Shown: in pieces, positions 1 through 7,745 of the stretch
Layout: every line of letters begins with the position of its first letter
Position numbering within the stretch: the first letter of the stretch is position 1
DNA from: Pseudoalteromonas galatheae
Lineage (GTDB): Bacteria; Pseudomonadota; Gammaproteobacteria; Enterobacterales; Alteromonadaceae
Direction: 5' to 3'
DNA length: 64,000 nt
Assembly (NCBI RefSeq): GCF_005886105.2
Contig: NZ_PNCO02000001.1
Location: 2,353,001-2,417,000 of the forward strand
Position numbers and translations under genes: made by a program
Notes under the pieces: model-generated
The model's database searches: none
Told to the model about the DNA's origin: nothing
Seen by the model: the letters and a program-made list of their open reading frames with translations, nothing else

Positions 1-161
1 CAACTGCAATAACCAGTAACGGCAGACACGATTGCGACTAACCACGACAGCATCGGAAACAGTAGAAAAAGGATAAAAGCGAGACAAGAAAAAAGAACCA
101 CAAAGAAGGTGTGGTTCTGAAGATTGTGTTGAAAGTCGATTCTATACGCGGATCCGATCAA
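1..161 (-). CDS. ygfX: YgfX-like membrane protein, N-terminal part (cut by window edge)
   Basis: An open frame runs off the left edge. It reads as a short polar start followed by a hydrophobic hairpin (about residues 18-49) separated by a proline-containing turn. This is the layout of YgfX (CptA, DUF1434), the small inner-membrane protein encoded directly after sdhE in enterobacteria. The likely start is a TTG that overlaps the end of sdhE by 20 bases; an ATC further in is another possibility. Only about 53 codons are visible, so the cytoplasmic C-terminal half cannot be examined. The identification rests on position after sdhE plus the membrane hairpin; the sequence itself is not strongly diagnostic. 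Confidence 0.5.
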   Translation of the reverse strand, partial: MIGSAYRIDFQHNLQNHTFFVVLFSCLAFILFLLFPMLSWLVAIVSAVTGYCS

Positions 162-393
162 GGATTAACTTCACCATACGTTTTAGCTCTGGATCTGGAC
201 ATTCTTCATGACCCATAAACCAAGCAAATAAATCTGGATCCTCACAGGTAACTAGACGCTGAAACACGTACTTACCTTCGTCGGAAAGCGCGTCATAAGC
301 CTGCTCAACAAACGGCCCCAAAATAACGTCCAGCTCTAACATGCCACGACGGCAAGCCCATTTAACTCGAGCTTTAGGCAGTAACTCAACCAT
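142..393 (-). CDS. sdhE: SdhE, FAD assembly factor of succinate dehydrogenase
   Basis: This 83-residue acidic protein has the family hallmark RRGMLELD near residues 15-22 (RGxxE signature) and the usual family length. SdhE (YgfY/CptB) promotes covalent attachment of FAD to the flavoprotein subunits of succinate dehydrogenase and fumarate reductase in the cytoplasm. The conserved Arg-Gly in the signature is the part that contacts the flavoprotein. The gene is divergent from ygfZ across a 160-bp gap, the same arrangement as in E. coli, and a YgfX-like frame follows it with a short overlap. The start ATG gives a full-length family member. I am confident in the family and the role follows from it. 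Confidence 0.93.
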   Translation of the reverse strand: MVELLPKARVKWACRRGMLELDVILGPFVEQAYDALSDEGKYVFQRLVTCEDPDLFAWFMGHEECPDPELKRMVKLILDRIRV

Positions 394-553
394 AAACTGA
401 TTAACCCCTCATAAACTATTGAGAAAATTATACCCACTGCGCAGGACATATGCCATAAAACTTATAGAAATGGCACATTGAAATCACCCGTCCCTATCTC
501 CACTTATGATTTTACGGTAACATTACGAAAACACTTTAATAGGGATCAACATT

Positions 554-1465
554 ATGTCAATTGCTCGTGCTTATTCGCTTCCGTTCAAAGTTATTCGCAT
601 TTCAGGACAAGATAAACTTAGCTATTTGCACGGTCAGGTTACTCAAGACATCAACCTTATCAAAGAAGATAATTTTATGTGGTCTGGGCATTGCAGTCCT
701 AAAGGCAAGCTTTGGTCTGTGTCGCGCTTAACTCAATATCAAGGCGACTATTTGATGCTTGCAGGTGTTGCTGAAGCTGAAGCATCACTTCGTGAGCTAA
801 AAAAGTACGGCGTTTTTGCTAAAGTTGATATAGATTTTGCTGACTGCCAAGTCTTTGGCTTAATCACTCAAGACAGTGAAGCGCTTGTCAAAGCTTTTGG
901 TGTTGAGCTTTCGTCTGACGCAAGTGCTGTTGATGTTACCAACGGCAAACTGTTAAAACTCACAGACGAGCGCTTTGCTTTCATCGCGTTCGAAGGCGCA
1001 AGTTTACCCGCGGACGTAGAACAACAAAGCAATCCAGCTCCCTTTATTGCGGCCAGCATTTTAGCAGGAGAGCCAAGTCTTGATGCTGATCACGTGGATG
1101 AATTTGTGCCACAAATGGTTAACCTTCAAGCCCTTAAGGGGATCAGCTTTAAGAAAGGTTGCTATACTGGTCAAGAAACCGTAGCTCGAATGCGCTATCT
1201 TGGTAAAAACAAACGTGCTATGTACATAGTGACAGGCAACACTGCAGAGCACATTGAGGAAGCTGACATTGAACTGCAGATTGAAGACAACTGGCGCCGT
1301 GGTGGCAAAGTTATTCAACAAACCTTTGATGCTAACAGCGGCCGTTATTACGCGCTGGCTGTGATGCCAAATGACACACCACAAGACGCGGTGCTAAGAG
1401 CAAAAAATTCACCAGAGGTGAGCCTTACTATTCAACCTCTACCTTATTCTTTAGAAGACAACTAA
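554..1465 (+). CDS. ygfZ: YgfZ, folate-binding protein for Fe-S cluster maintenance
   Basis: This 303-residue protein belongs to the GcvT-like fold. It carries the diagnostic K-G-C-Y-x-G-Q-E motif (KKGCYTGQE, about residues 199-207), whose cysteine is essential in YgfZ. YgfZ uses folate and supports certain Fe-S enzymes such as MiaB, especially under oxidative stress. Length is slightly under the E. coli protein (326 aa). An AGGGATC Shine-Dalgarno sits 8 bases before the ATG. The gene is divergent from sdhE, as in E. coli, and is followed after 11 bases by an FKBP gene, so the two are probably co-transcribed. Confidence 0.93.
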   Translation: MSIARAYSLPFKVIRISGQDKLSYLHGQVTQDINLIKEDNFMWSGHCSPKGKLWSVSRLTQYQGDYLMLAGVAEAEASLRELKKYGVFAKVDIDFADCQVFGLITQDSEALVKAFGVELSSDASAVDVTNGKLLKLTDERFAFIAFEGASLPADVEQQSNPAPFIAASILAGEPSLDADHVDEFVPQMVNLQALKGISFKKGCYTGQETVARMRYLGKNKRAMYIVTGNTAEHIEEADIELQIEDNWRRGGKVIQQTFDANSGRYYALAVMPNDTPQDAVLRAKNSPEVSLTIQPLPYSLEDN

Positions 1466-1476
1466 CGGGATCTTAT

Positions 1477-1962
1477 ATGATTATTGGCCCTAACTCGGTA
1501 GTGACAATCCACTACTCAGTTCAAGACAAAGACAACAATACGATTGATAGCACATTTGATGATGAGCCAGTGATAGCGATGCTTGGCTCAGGCTATCTGA
1601 TCCCAGGTCTTGATGATGCCCTACAAGGCAAACAAGCTGGTGACACTTTCAGCGTGACCATAGAGCCACAAGAAGGCTATGGTGAACGCTTTGACGAACT
1701 GACTCAGGCGGTTCCTAAATCTATGTTTGAAGGCATGGAAATCGAAGTGGGTATGCAATTTAGAGCTACCACCGACGAAGGCGACCAAATCGTTGTGATC
1801 ATCGGTATCGAAGATGAAGAAGTCATTGTTGACGCGAATCACCCACTTTCTGGGATCACACTGAATTTTGACGTTGAAGTGCTTGAAGTACGTGAAGCGA
1901 CAGCTGAAGAAGTTACCCACGGCCATGTTCATGGCGAAGGTGGTTGTGGCCACGACCACTAA
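1477..1962 (+). CDS. SlyD-type FKBP peptidyl-prolyl cis-trans isomerase
   Basis: This 161-residue protein starts with the FKBP core (GYLIPGLDDALQGK near residues 33-46) and contains the inserted-flap region of the SlyD class. It ends in a His/Cys-rich tail with several HGH/HDH pairs and one cysteine. SlyD proteins are cytoplasmic prolyl isomerases and chaperones; the histidine-rich tail binds nickel and other divalent metals. The tail here is short (about 15 residues) compared with E. coli SlyD, so it could be a SlyD paralogue rather than the orthologue. It lies 11 bases after ygfZ and is followed by a strong terminator that overlaps the end of the convergent gene. Confidence 0.85.
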   Translation: MIIGPNSVVTIHYSVQDKDNNTIDSTFDDEPVIAMLGSGYLIPGLDDALQGKQAGDTFSVTIEPQEGYGERFDELTQAVPKSMFEGMEIEVGMQFRATTDEGDQIVVIIGIEDEEVIVDANHPLSGITLNFDVEVLEVREATAEEVTHGHVHGEGGCGHDH

Positions 1963-1984
1963 GAATTAGTCGAACGACCAATAG

Positions 1985-2012
1985 AAAGCGCTGATCATTC
2001 AGCGCTTTTTTC
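1985..2012 (+). terminator. Rho-independent terminator after ygfZ-FKBP
   Basis: AAAGCGCTGA and TCAGCGCTTT arms around a TCAT-centred loop are followed by a run of T. The hairpin also includes the stop codon of the convergent gene that ends at 1995, so the two transcripts meet here. Confidence 0.85.
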
Positions 2013-2444
2013 TTGTTTAAGTTTACTTTCCATAGCCGAAACCAAATTTTCTTGATCATTGGTGCCTAAACGATATTTAGTTCCGTCCTTCATCACCACT
2101 TCAAGCGCCTTAAACCCAGCAACTGTGTATACCCAACCATCTGTACTGATCCGCATGCCAATGCCATGGCGTAAAGAATTAGTCACAGGTTGAACATAGT
2201 CGATATCGTCAAACTTTAAGGTCATTTTAGCGACTGAAGGTCCAAACCACCAGCTTAACGTTTGTTGCTCTTGGTTCACTTGAATAGTTAAACCATAAAA
2301 GATAAAGGCAACAATCGCTAGGATCACCAAAAAGCTAACAAAAGCGAGATTGCTACCTGTTAGAAAAATTGCCAATACGGTAAAACTGGCGATAAAGGCT
2401 AGAAACAACCATATAACCCATGCAAATTGTGTATTTTTATACAT
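1995..2444 (-). CDS. Membrane protein with two TM helices and a PH-like domain
   Basis: This 149-residue protein of unknown function has two consecutive hydrophobic helices (about residues 8-27 and 30-52). A soluble C-terminal half follows that looks like a bacterial PH-type beta domain (NQEQQTLSWWFGP, then DGTKYRLGT). No catalytic motif is visible. It is the third gene of a tight minus-strand set: the DUF481 gene ends 12 bases before its start. The PH-like assignment is from pattern only, and nothing in the sequence says what it binds. Confidence 0.6.
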   Translation of the reverse strand: MYKNTQFAWVIWLFLAFIASFTVLAIFLTGSNLAFVSFLVILAIVAFIFYGLTIQVNQEQQTLSWWFGPSVAKMTLKFDDIDYVQPVTNSLRHGIGMRISTDGWVYTVAGFKALEVVMKDGTKYRLGTNDQENLVSAMESKLKQEKSAE

Positions 2445-2456
2445 CGATAGTCTTCT

Positions 2457-3284
2457 TTAATCAAAGCTGTAAACTAATGTAGCACCAAGCTCGGTGTCTA
2501 CTTTTTCTTTTTCATCTTCTGGCTGCGAGTTATAACGGTAAATAAACGCAAATTTCAACGCAATACCGCCTATCACTTGTGTTACTAGTGCAGATTCGGC
2601 AAACAGTCTCGAGTTTAAACCTGATAGTGAGCGCTCAAAACTGATATCTTGATTAAAGCGGGTGCGCTTTGAAACGTTTCTTTCCCATTGCAATGCCATT
2701 CGCAAAAGCTGGCCTTTTTCCGTTCTATCCTCTTCCGCTTCAAGCTCGACTTCATTATCCAGACGGGAGATGGACATACCTGGACCTATGTCAATATCTA
2801 CCGTGTTCTTTCGTCCTTCGTATACACGGTTGCCATAACCTAGCGCAAATGTCGTGGTGTATTCCTTGCCATTGAATCTATCACGCTCGTAGTCACCATA
2901 CATAAAGAACGAGGCGTTATCATCCCCTAACTTGTAGTTCCCTTGCGCTGAGCCAAAGTAACGCGACGCTGAGACATCTTCGACATCCGCTTCCGTATCC
3001 TGCTCGCGGCGATAAAGGCCATTAAATTTAAATTGATTACGCCACTTGGGGAAATCTTGGTAAAGATTACTTTTAAACTTAAATGACGTATTTTGCGTAT
3101 TGCCTTTGTTGACGATAAAGCCAAATTCAACGTCACCGTAAAGCATTTCACCCTTGTGTTTTTGATGAATTTCATCATCGGGCATTTTGCCATATTCGTG
3201 AAAATCTTCGAATGGATCCGTAGCTTGGCTTGGTTGCGAAACCAAGCCAATTGCAAGTAAGGCGAAAGTTCTAAAAAATGGCAC
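2457..3284 (-). CDS. DUF481 family outer-membrane protein (YdiY-like)
   Basis: A predicted exported beta-barrel protein of about 275 residues with an N-terminal signal sequence ending near QPSQA-TDP. The mature part is rich in alternating aromatic/polar strands (SFKFKSNLYQDF, ASFFMYGDYERDRF, TTTFALGYGNRVY) and has the NKGNTQNTSF pattern typical of DUF481 / salt-induced outer-membrane proteins. It ends in an aromatic residue region (LVYSFD). Function of the family is not settled; some members are salt-induced. I place the start at a GTG with a GGAAAG Shine-Dalgarno nine bases upstream; a TTG two codons earlier is too close to that site. The upstream gene ends 17 bases before this start. Confidence 0.75.
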   Translation of the reverse strand: MPFFRTFALLAIGLVSQPSQATDPFEDFHEYGKMPDDEIHQKHKGEMLYGDVEFGFIVNKGNTQNTSFKFKSNLYQDFPKWRNQFKFNGLYRREQDTEADVEDVSASRYFGSAQGNYKLGDDNASFFMYGDYERDRFNGKEYTTTFALGYGNRVYEGRKNTVDIDIGPGMSISRLDNEVELEAEEDRTEKGQLLRMALQWERNVSKRTRFNQDISFERSLSGLNSRLFAESALVTQVIGGIALKFAFIYRYNSQPEDEKEKVDTELGATLVYSFD

Positions 3285-3301
3285 TGACAACTACTTTCCG
3301 G

Positions 3302-3619
3302 TTATTGCTTCCAAATGATATGACAAAACGGCGCATCTAAATCTCTGCTAATTAGAATTTTTGCGTACACCTGATCCGAGTCATCAAACTCGATACCAAC
3401 CAGAACCTGAATGAAGTGTTCCGGTTCCGCTTCTTGTTCATACGCGGTTATGTTCGACCAACTATCATCCGGCTCACTTTCTTCAATGAAGCCACGATCT
3501 TCGCGATGTTCGTTGAACATATTAATATCGTGTTCTTCAAGATTATCAGGAGCCAACTCAAGGAAGATATCATATGCTTGGTGAGTGGCTTCTTCGATGC
3601 TACAAAGTCTTGCTGTCAT
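3302..3619 (-). CDS. YciU/HI1450-type double-stranded DNA mimic protein (DUF440)
   Basis: This 105-residue, very acidic protein closely resembles E. coli YciU and H. influenzae HI1450 throughout: QAYDIFLELAPDNLE near the start and CHIIWKQ at the end match the family almost residue for residue. Structural work on HI1450 showed its acidic surface mimics the charge of double-stranded DNA, and it is thought to bind HU-like or other DNA-binding proteins. It is the first gene of a three-gene minus-strand operon with a DUF481 barrel and a PH-like membrane protein, a combination with no obvious shared pathway. Confidence 0.85.
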   Translation of the reverse strand: MTARLCSIEEATHQAYDIFLELAPDNLEEHDINMFNEHREDRGFIEESEPDDSWSNITAYEQEAEPEHFIQVLVGIEFDDSDQVYAKILISRDLDAPFCHIIWKQ

Positions 3620-3810
3620 GGACGCTAGCCTATTGTTTTAAAGTTGGCGCAATAATAGCAAAATGAGGTAAAACATAAATACATAGTCGCGATAATCAAA
3701 CAGAAAATAACGCTAAATGACGAACAAATTATCGTTAAAAGTTGAATGTTACGTCGCTTTTAAGTTATTACTCTAAAACTATCGCATAAAACCGCAGGGA
3801 GCATCTCATC

Positions 3811-4608
3811 ATGATTTTATTTTCCGAAGCAAACAACATCGCATTTGTGACCTTATCTCGACCAGAAAAACAAAACGCGCTGTCTGTTGAAATGTTTGTT
3901 GGTTTAGATAACGCGATAAAGAAAATTAGAAAAAATAAATCAATTAGAGCTGTTGTGATCCAAGGTGAAGGCGCACATTTTTGTGCAGGTCTAGATGTAA
4001 AAAGCGTGCTTAACAAACCTTCTGGGATCATCAAGCTACTTAAAAAGTGGTTACCCGGCAATGCTAACTTAGTACAAAGAGTCGTACTTGGCTGGCAAGC
4101 TTTGCCTGTTCCTGTTATAGCCAAGATCACGGGCAACTGTTTAGGTGGAGGCTGTCATATTGCATTAGGTGCAGATATTCGTTTAGCCGAAAGCAGTGCG
4201 CAGTTTGCCATTATGGAAGCCAAATGGGGACTTTGCCCTGATATGGGCGGCAGCTTGCTTTTGCCTACCACAATGAACAAGGATAAGGCACTGCTGATGA
4301 CAATCCATGCACAGCGAATAGACGCCCTGCAAGCACTAAAGGATGGTCTCATTACCGAGCTCTGTGATGATGTTGACGCTAGACTCTCAGAACTACTCAC
4401 TCAATTTACCGCTCGCTCGCCAGATGCCATTGCAGCAATAAAAAAAGTGTATAATCGAGCCTACAACCAACCTGCCCGTAAACTGCTATGGTTAGAAACT
4501 TGGTCACAAATCAAATTACTCGCGGCTAAAAATACCAAAATTGCAATGAAAAATGCCTCTCTAGCAGATGAGAATAAAAAGCCATTTTTGCCTCGCATGA
4601 AATGGTAA
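3811..4608 (+). CDS. Crotonase/enoyl-CoA hydratase family protein
   Basis: This 265-residue protein has the full crotonase fold. The first oxyanion-hole segment is GAHFCAGLDVKS (about residues 51-62) and the second is GNCLGGGCHIALGADIRLAE (about 110-129). Family members act on acyl-CoA thioesters as hydratases, isomerases or hydrolases. The region after the second oxyanion loop reads LCPDMGG where true hydratases usually have PGxGG, so an isomerase or another crotonase reaction is as likely as hydration. An AGGGAG Shine-Dalgarno lies about ten bases before the ATG. It stands alone between the minus-strand DUF440 operon and lrgAB. Confidence 0.85.
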   Translation: MILFSEANNIAFVTLSRPEKQNALSVEMFVGLDNAIKKIRKNKSIRAVVIQGEGAHFCAGLDVKSVLNKPSGIIKLLKKWLPGNANLVQRVVLGWQALPVPVIAKITGNCLGGGCHIALGADIRLAESSAQFAIMEAKWGLCPDMGGSLLLPTTMNKDKALLMTIHAQRIDALQALKDGLITELCDDVDARLSELLTQFTARSPDAIAAIKKVYNRAYNQPARKLLWLETWSQIKLLAAKNTKIAMKNASLADENKKPFLPRMKW

Positions 4609-4723
4609 CGCTTGATTGAATGCCTATTTGCCCAAAAGTATAATGGCCATCGCAATACGAAGGCGTACAATTAACCGTCAACATACATGCTAGAGCCACT
4701 GTAGCGCTGAGGATTTACATTTA

Positions 4724-5092
4724 ATGGTACACAGAGCGAAGTTGATATTACGATTTGCACTAGGCTTTGCCATCATTTTGGCGTGCCTCTTCAGCGCTAA
4801 ATGGATAATTCAGCTTAGTGATTTACAGATCCCAGCCGCCCTACTTGGCATGGTGTTTCTTGTTATACTCCTTGTAACAAAAGTCATTAAAGTAGAATGG
4901 TTAGCCCCCGCAGCTGAGCCCATTTTAAAATATATGGCGCTGTTTTTTATTCCAGCGGGAGTGGGCTTGGTAGAACATCTTAGTTTGTTTCAATCCCACT
5001 GGCTTATGCTACTGTTATTGCTAATTGGTGTACCAACAATAAGTCTTATATTGTTAAGCCCTATCGTTAAGAGCATCAAGTTTCGTGATTAA
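4724..5092 (+). CDS. LrgA/CidA family holin-like membrane protein
   Basis: This 122-residue protein has four transmembrane helices and the family hallmark FFIPAGVGL (about residues 67-75). CidA/LrgA proteins form membrane oligomers and work with a CidB/LrgB partner; they are linked to murein hydrolase control and to pyruvate or other small-molecule export. The partner gene follows with an 8-base overlap, so the two are translationally coupled. E. coli has the same pair as yohJ-yohK. Which side of the Cid/Lrg split this pair belongs to cannot be told from sequence. Confidence 0.85.
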   Translation: MVHRAKLILRFALGFAIILACLFSAKWIIQLSDLQIPAALLGMVFLVILLVTKVIKVEWLAPAAEPILKYMALFFIPAGVGLVEHLSLFQSHWLMLLLLLIGVPTISLILLSPIVKSIKFRD

Positions 5093-5774
5093 TATGATTA
5101 TGGCGTCAGCGCTCACCGTCCTGTTATTTTTTAGTGCTCGCAAACTATATCAGCGCATCTCCGTACCGATATTAAACCCTGTGCTGATCTGCATTTTGGC
5201 CATTTCGGCATGTCTGCTACTCACGAAATTTGACTACAAGGTATATCAACAAGCAACGCTACCAATTCATTACTTGTTAGAGCCAGCAGTAGTTGCACTC
5301 GCCTACCCCTTGTATAAACAATTTCACCAAATTAAACCGGTATTTTTTGCTCTATGCTTAACTAGTTGGTTGGGTGTTTCACTGTCTACGTTAAGCGCTT
5401 TTCTTATTTGCCAGTTTTTTGCAGCCGATCCGCAGCTTTCAGCTTCAATGGCGGCTCTGTCGGTTACAACACCAATCACCCTACTCATTAGTGATTATCT
5501 CGGGGGGATCCCCGCTATTGCAGCGATTATGGTGATATTGATTGGTGTATTTGGTGGTGTGTTTGGACTACATATTTTGCACTGGTGTAAAGTCGAACCT
5601 ATGCAAGCGAAAGGCACAGCGCTTGGTGTTGTCTGCCATGCCATCGGCACAGCCACAGCGATAGAACATCATCCCTTGGCTGGTGCTTTTGCTTCAGCGG
5701 CGATGACAATTACCGCCATGATAACTGCACTTTGGGTGCCTTTGTTTTATCATTGGTTAGCTACTCTAATTTAA
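5085..5774 (+). CDS. LrgB/CidB family membrane protein
   Basis: This 229-residue polytopic protein is the usual LrgB length. It holds the conserved block ALSVTTPITLLISDYLGG (about residues 125-142, the family SVTTPIA-like motif) and a late conserved GTATAIEHHPLAGAFA segment (about 188-203). It pairs with the LrgA-like protein encoded just upstream (8-base overlap, GTG start). A mechanosensitive channel gene follows after 17 bases, so all three may be on one transcript, which would join turgor release with the LrgAB system. Confidence 0.87.
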   Translation: MINMIMASALTVLLFFSARKLYQRISVPILNPVLICILAISACLLLTKFDYKVYQQATLPIHYLLEPAVVALAYPLYKQFHQIKPVFFALCLTSWLGVSLSTLSAFLICQFFAADPQLSASMAALSVTTPITLLISDYLGGIPAIAAIMVILIGVFGGVFGLHILHWCKVEPMQAKGTALGVVCHAIGTATAIEHHPLAGAFASAAMTITAMITALWVPLFYHWLATLI

Positions 5775-5791
5775 TAACTCGGGATACGACT

Positions 5792-6613
5792 GTGATCAAT
5801 CAAGAAATCGAGCAAATAGAACACTATTACAACATTATTCGAGAGTATCTGGTGACGTACAGCTTCCAACTACTCGCTGCGATATTCATTTTCCTTCTCG
5901 GTTTGTGGTTATCAAGAAAGCTGTCTAAAGCGACTGAAAACTTGATGCTAAAACACAATATCGATCCTGCTTTAACCAACTTTATTGGCAATGTGATCAA
6001 AGTGCTGATTATTGCCATGTTTGTGATTATTTCTCTTGGCAAGGTTGGCATCAGTATCACACCATTTGTCGCCGCCATCGGGGCTGCGTCTCTAGGTGCT
6101 GGTCTTGCGCTACAAGGGATGCTGGCAAACTACGGCGCAGGGCTTGCAATCATCGCTACCCGCCCATTTGTGATTGGCGATACCATCAGTATCAAAGGTG
6201 TTAACGGCCAAGTTAAAATGATTGAGCTTGGACATACCACGCTCATCAACGAAGACAAGGTAGAGATCACTATTCCCAATAAACATGTGGTGGGAGAAAT
6301 TCTCCATAACTCGTTTGCAAACTCTCTGGTTAAAGGCGAGATAGGGATAGCCTATGATGCTGATCACCAAGGCGCATTAACACTTATCAATCAGGTACTC
6401 GCTGACAATACTAAAGTCAGTCAAGACCCTAAGCCTCAAGTCGGAATTGAGGAGTTTGCCGACAGCGCAGTGATATTGAGCTACCGCTACTGGGTGCCTA
6501 CTACGTCACTTATCGAAACTAAATTAGAAGTGAATAAAGCGGTGTTTGCCGCGATTAAAAATGCGGAAATCGAGATTCCATTCCCGCAACGAGTGGTTAA
6601 AGTCATTCAGTGA
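5792..6613 (+). CDS. Small mechanosensitive channel, MscS family
   Basis: A 273-residue MscS-type channel with three N-terminal TM helices. The pore-lining third helix shows the Gly/Ala pattern AAIGAASLGAGLALQGML, followed by the beta domain with RPFVIGDTI and the C-terminal IPFPQRVV typical of MscS. E. coli MscS is 286 aa. The channel opens on membrane tension and protects against hypo-osmotic shock. I take the GTG at 5792 as start; a longer frame would begin inside lrgB and lacks support. The gene is 17 bases after lrgB and converges on a second, different MscS-family gene. Confidence 0.9.
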   Translation: MINQEIEQIEHYYNIIREYLVTYSFQLLAAIFIFLLGLWLSRKLSKATENLMLKHNIDPALTNFIGNVIKVLIIAMFVIISLGKVGISITPFVAAIGAASLGAGLALQGMLANYGAGLAIIATRPFVIGDTISIKGVNGQVKMIELGHTTLINEDKVEITIPNKHVVGEILHNSFANSLVKGEIGIAYDADHQGALTLINQVLADNTKVSQDPKPQVGIEEFADSAVILSYRYWVPTTSLIETKLEVNKAVFAAIKNAEIEIPFPQRVVKVIQ

Positions 6614-6616
6614 GCA

Positions 6617-6638
6617 AACGGCTAGTACCCTAGCCGTT
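6617..6638. terminator. Hairpin between the two convergent MscS genes
   Basis: An AACGGCTA / TAGCCGTT stem with a six-base centre lies in the 34-bp gap. The T-tracts on both sides are weak, so it may be an inefficient bidirectional terminator. Confidence 0.5.
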
Positions 6639-6647
6639 ATTCTACCC

Positions 6648-7544
6648 TCAGTTTTCATCAGGCTTTTCCATAGAAAAGCCACTGCGCAAATGAAGATCGC
6701 GCTGTGGAAACGGGATCTCGATTTGATATTTTCGAAAGGCATCATCAATAGCCCAAAGGTAATCTGAAACCAGTGCTGTTGGCCGCTTTACCTGCTCAGG
6801 TTGCACCCAAACCCCTAACGTGAAATTCAAGCTACTATCACCAAACCCGGTCATCCATACCGTTGCTTCTCGCCCCGGCGTATTCAAGGTGTATTGGACA
6901 TTTTTGGCCGCTTCCAATGCGGCACGCTTCACTTTCTCTTTGTCGCTACCGTAGGCTACTGAAAAAGGAATACGGAAACGACGATATTTGTCCGACATTG
7001 TCCAATTGGTAATTGTATTTGACACCATTTCCGAGTTTGGAATAAGCAGGTCGACGTTGTCATTTGTACGGATCCAAGTTGAGCGCATGTGAATGGCTAT
7101 AACTTCCCCCACCACCCCGTTGGTCAGCTCAACAAAGTCCCCAACTTTGACGGTTTTCTCTAGCAGTAACACAAGGCCAGAAACAAAGTTATTCACGAGA
7201 CCCTGTAGCCCCAAACCAATCCCAACGCCAAGTGCACTGGCCACAAGCGCCAGCTCAGTTATCTCAAAACCTAAGGCGGTCAGAGCAATAATAAGACCAA
7301 TAAATAACACGATGTAGTGAATGATCCTGCCTATCACATAGGCGGAAGTATGCTGGATCACCCCTTGTCTTGAAGCGAGACGATTAAATGCTAGTCGCAG
7401 GATCTTAGAGATCACCAAAGTCGCAACGATCACAGCGATAAAGGAGAGTGCCTCTCCCACCTCTAGTGAAAATTTACCTAATGAAAATAGCTTTTGGTCA
7501 AGCCACGGAATATCTACGTCTATATCTATTGGTGCTTTTATCAT
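6648..7544 (-). CDS. Mechanosensitive channel, MscS family (second paralogue)
   Basis: This 298-residue MscS-family protein has a longer acidic N-terminus (DIDVDIPWLDQ) than its neighbour. Three TM helices are followed by the pore helix ASALGVGIGLGLQGLVNNF, the beta domain (KTVKVGDFVEL) and the C-terminal IPFPQRDLHLR. It is clearly a different subfamily from the 5792-6613 channel, with sequence similarity concentrated in the pore and beta domain. Two convergent MscS paralogues back-to-back suggest divergent gating ranges rather than a recent duplication. It is monocistronic, and cysS upstream has its own terminator. Confidence 0.9.
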   Translation of the reverse strand: MIKAPIDIDVDIPWLDQKLFSLGKFSLEVGEALSFIAVIVATLVISKILRLAFNRLASRQGVIQHTSAYVIGRIIHYIVLFIGLIIALTALGFEITELALVASALGVGIGLGLQGLVNNFVSGLVLLLEKTVKVGDFVELTNGVVGEVIAIHMRSTWIRTNDNVDLLIPNSEMVSNTITNWTMSDKYRRFRIPFSVAYGSDKEKVKRAALEAAKNVQYTLNTPGREATVWMTGFGDSSLNFTLGVWVQPEQVKRPTALVSDYLWAIDDAFRKYQIEIPFPQRDLHLRSGFSMEKPDEN

Positions 7545-7688
7545 GGTTCTATTTTTTGTTATCTCGTGAAGTTAAGTGTGTCTGCCATTTTTATTCATTA
7601 CAAGTTTTTATATCTACTTTGCTCCTTCAAATTGAGCAAGTATTAAGAGTACTTAGTATTAGCTCTTCACTTGTGGATAAAAGGCAAT

Positions 7689-7731
7689 AAAAAAGCCCTC
7701 ACAGTGTTGTGAAGGCTTTTTTATTTTACAT
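7689..7731 (-). terminator. Rho-independent terminator after cysS
   Basis: AAAAAGCC...GGCTTTTTT arms, with a CAC/GTG inner stem around ACACT, lie 15 bases after the cysS stop and are T-rich on both sides. Confidence 0.85.
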
Positions 7732-7745
7732 ATACGCCATTTTTA

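Noticed and set aside
5732..5791. Longer start for the MscS gene inside lrgB
   Set aside because: Adds residues encoded within lrgB; the GTG at 5792 gives a normal MscS length.
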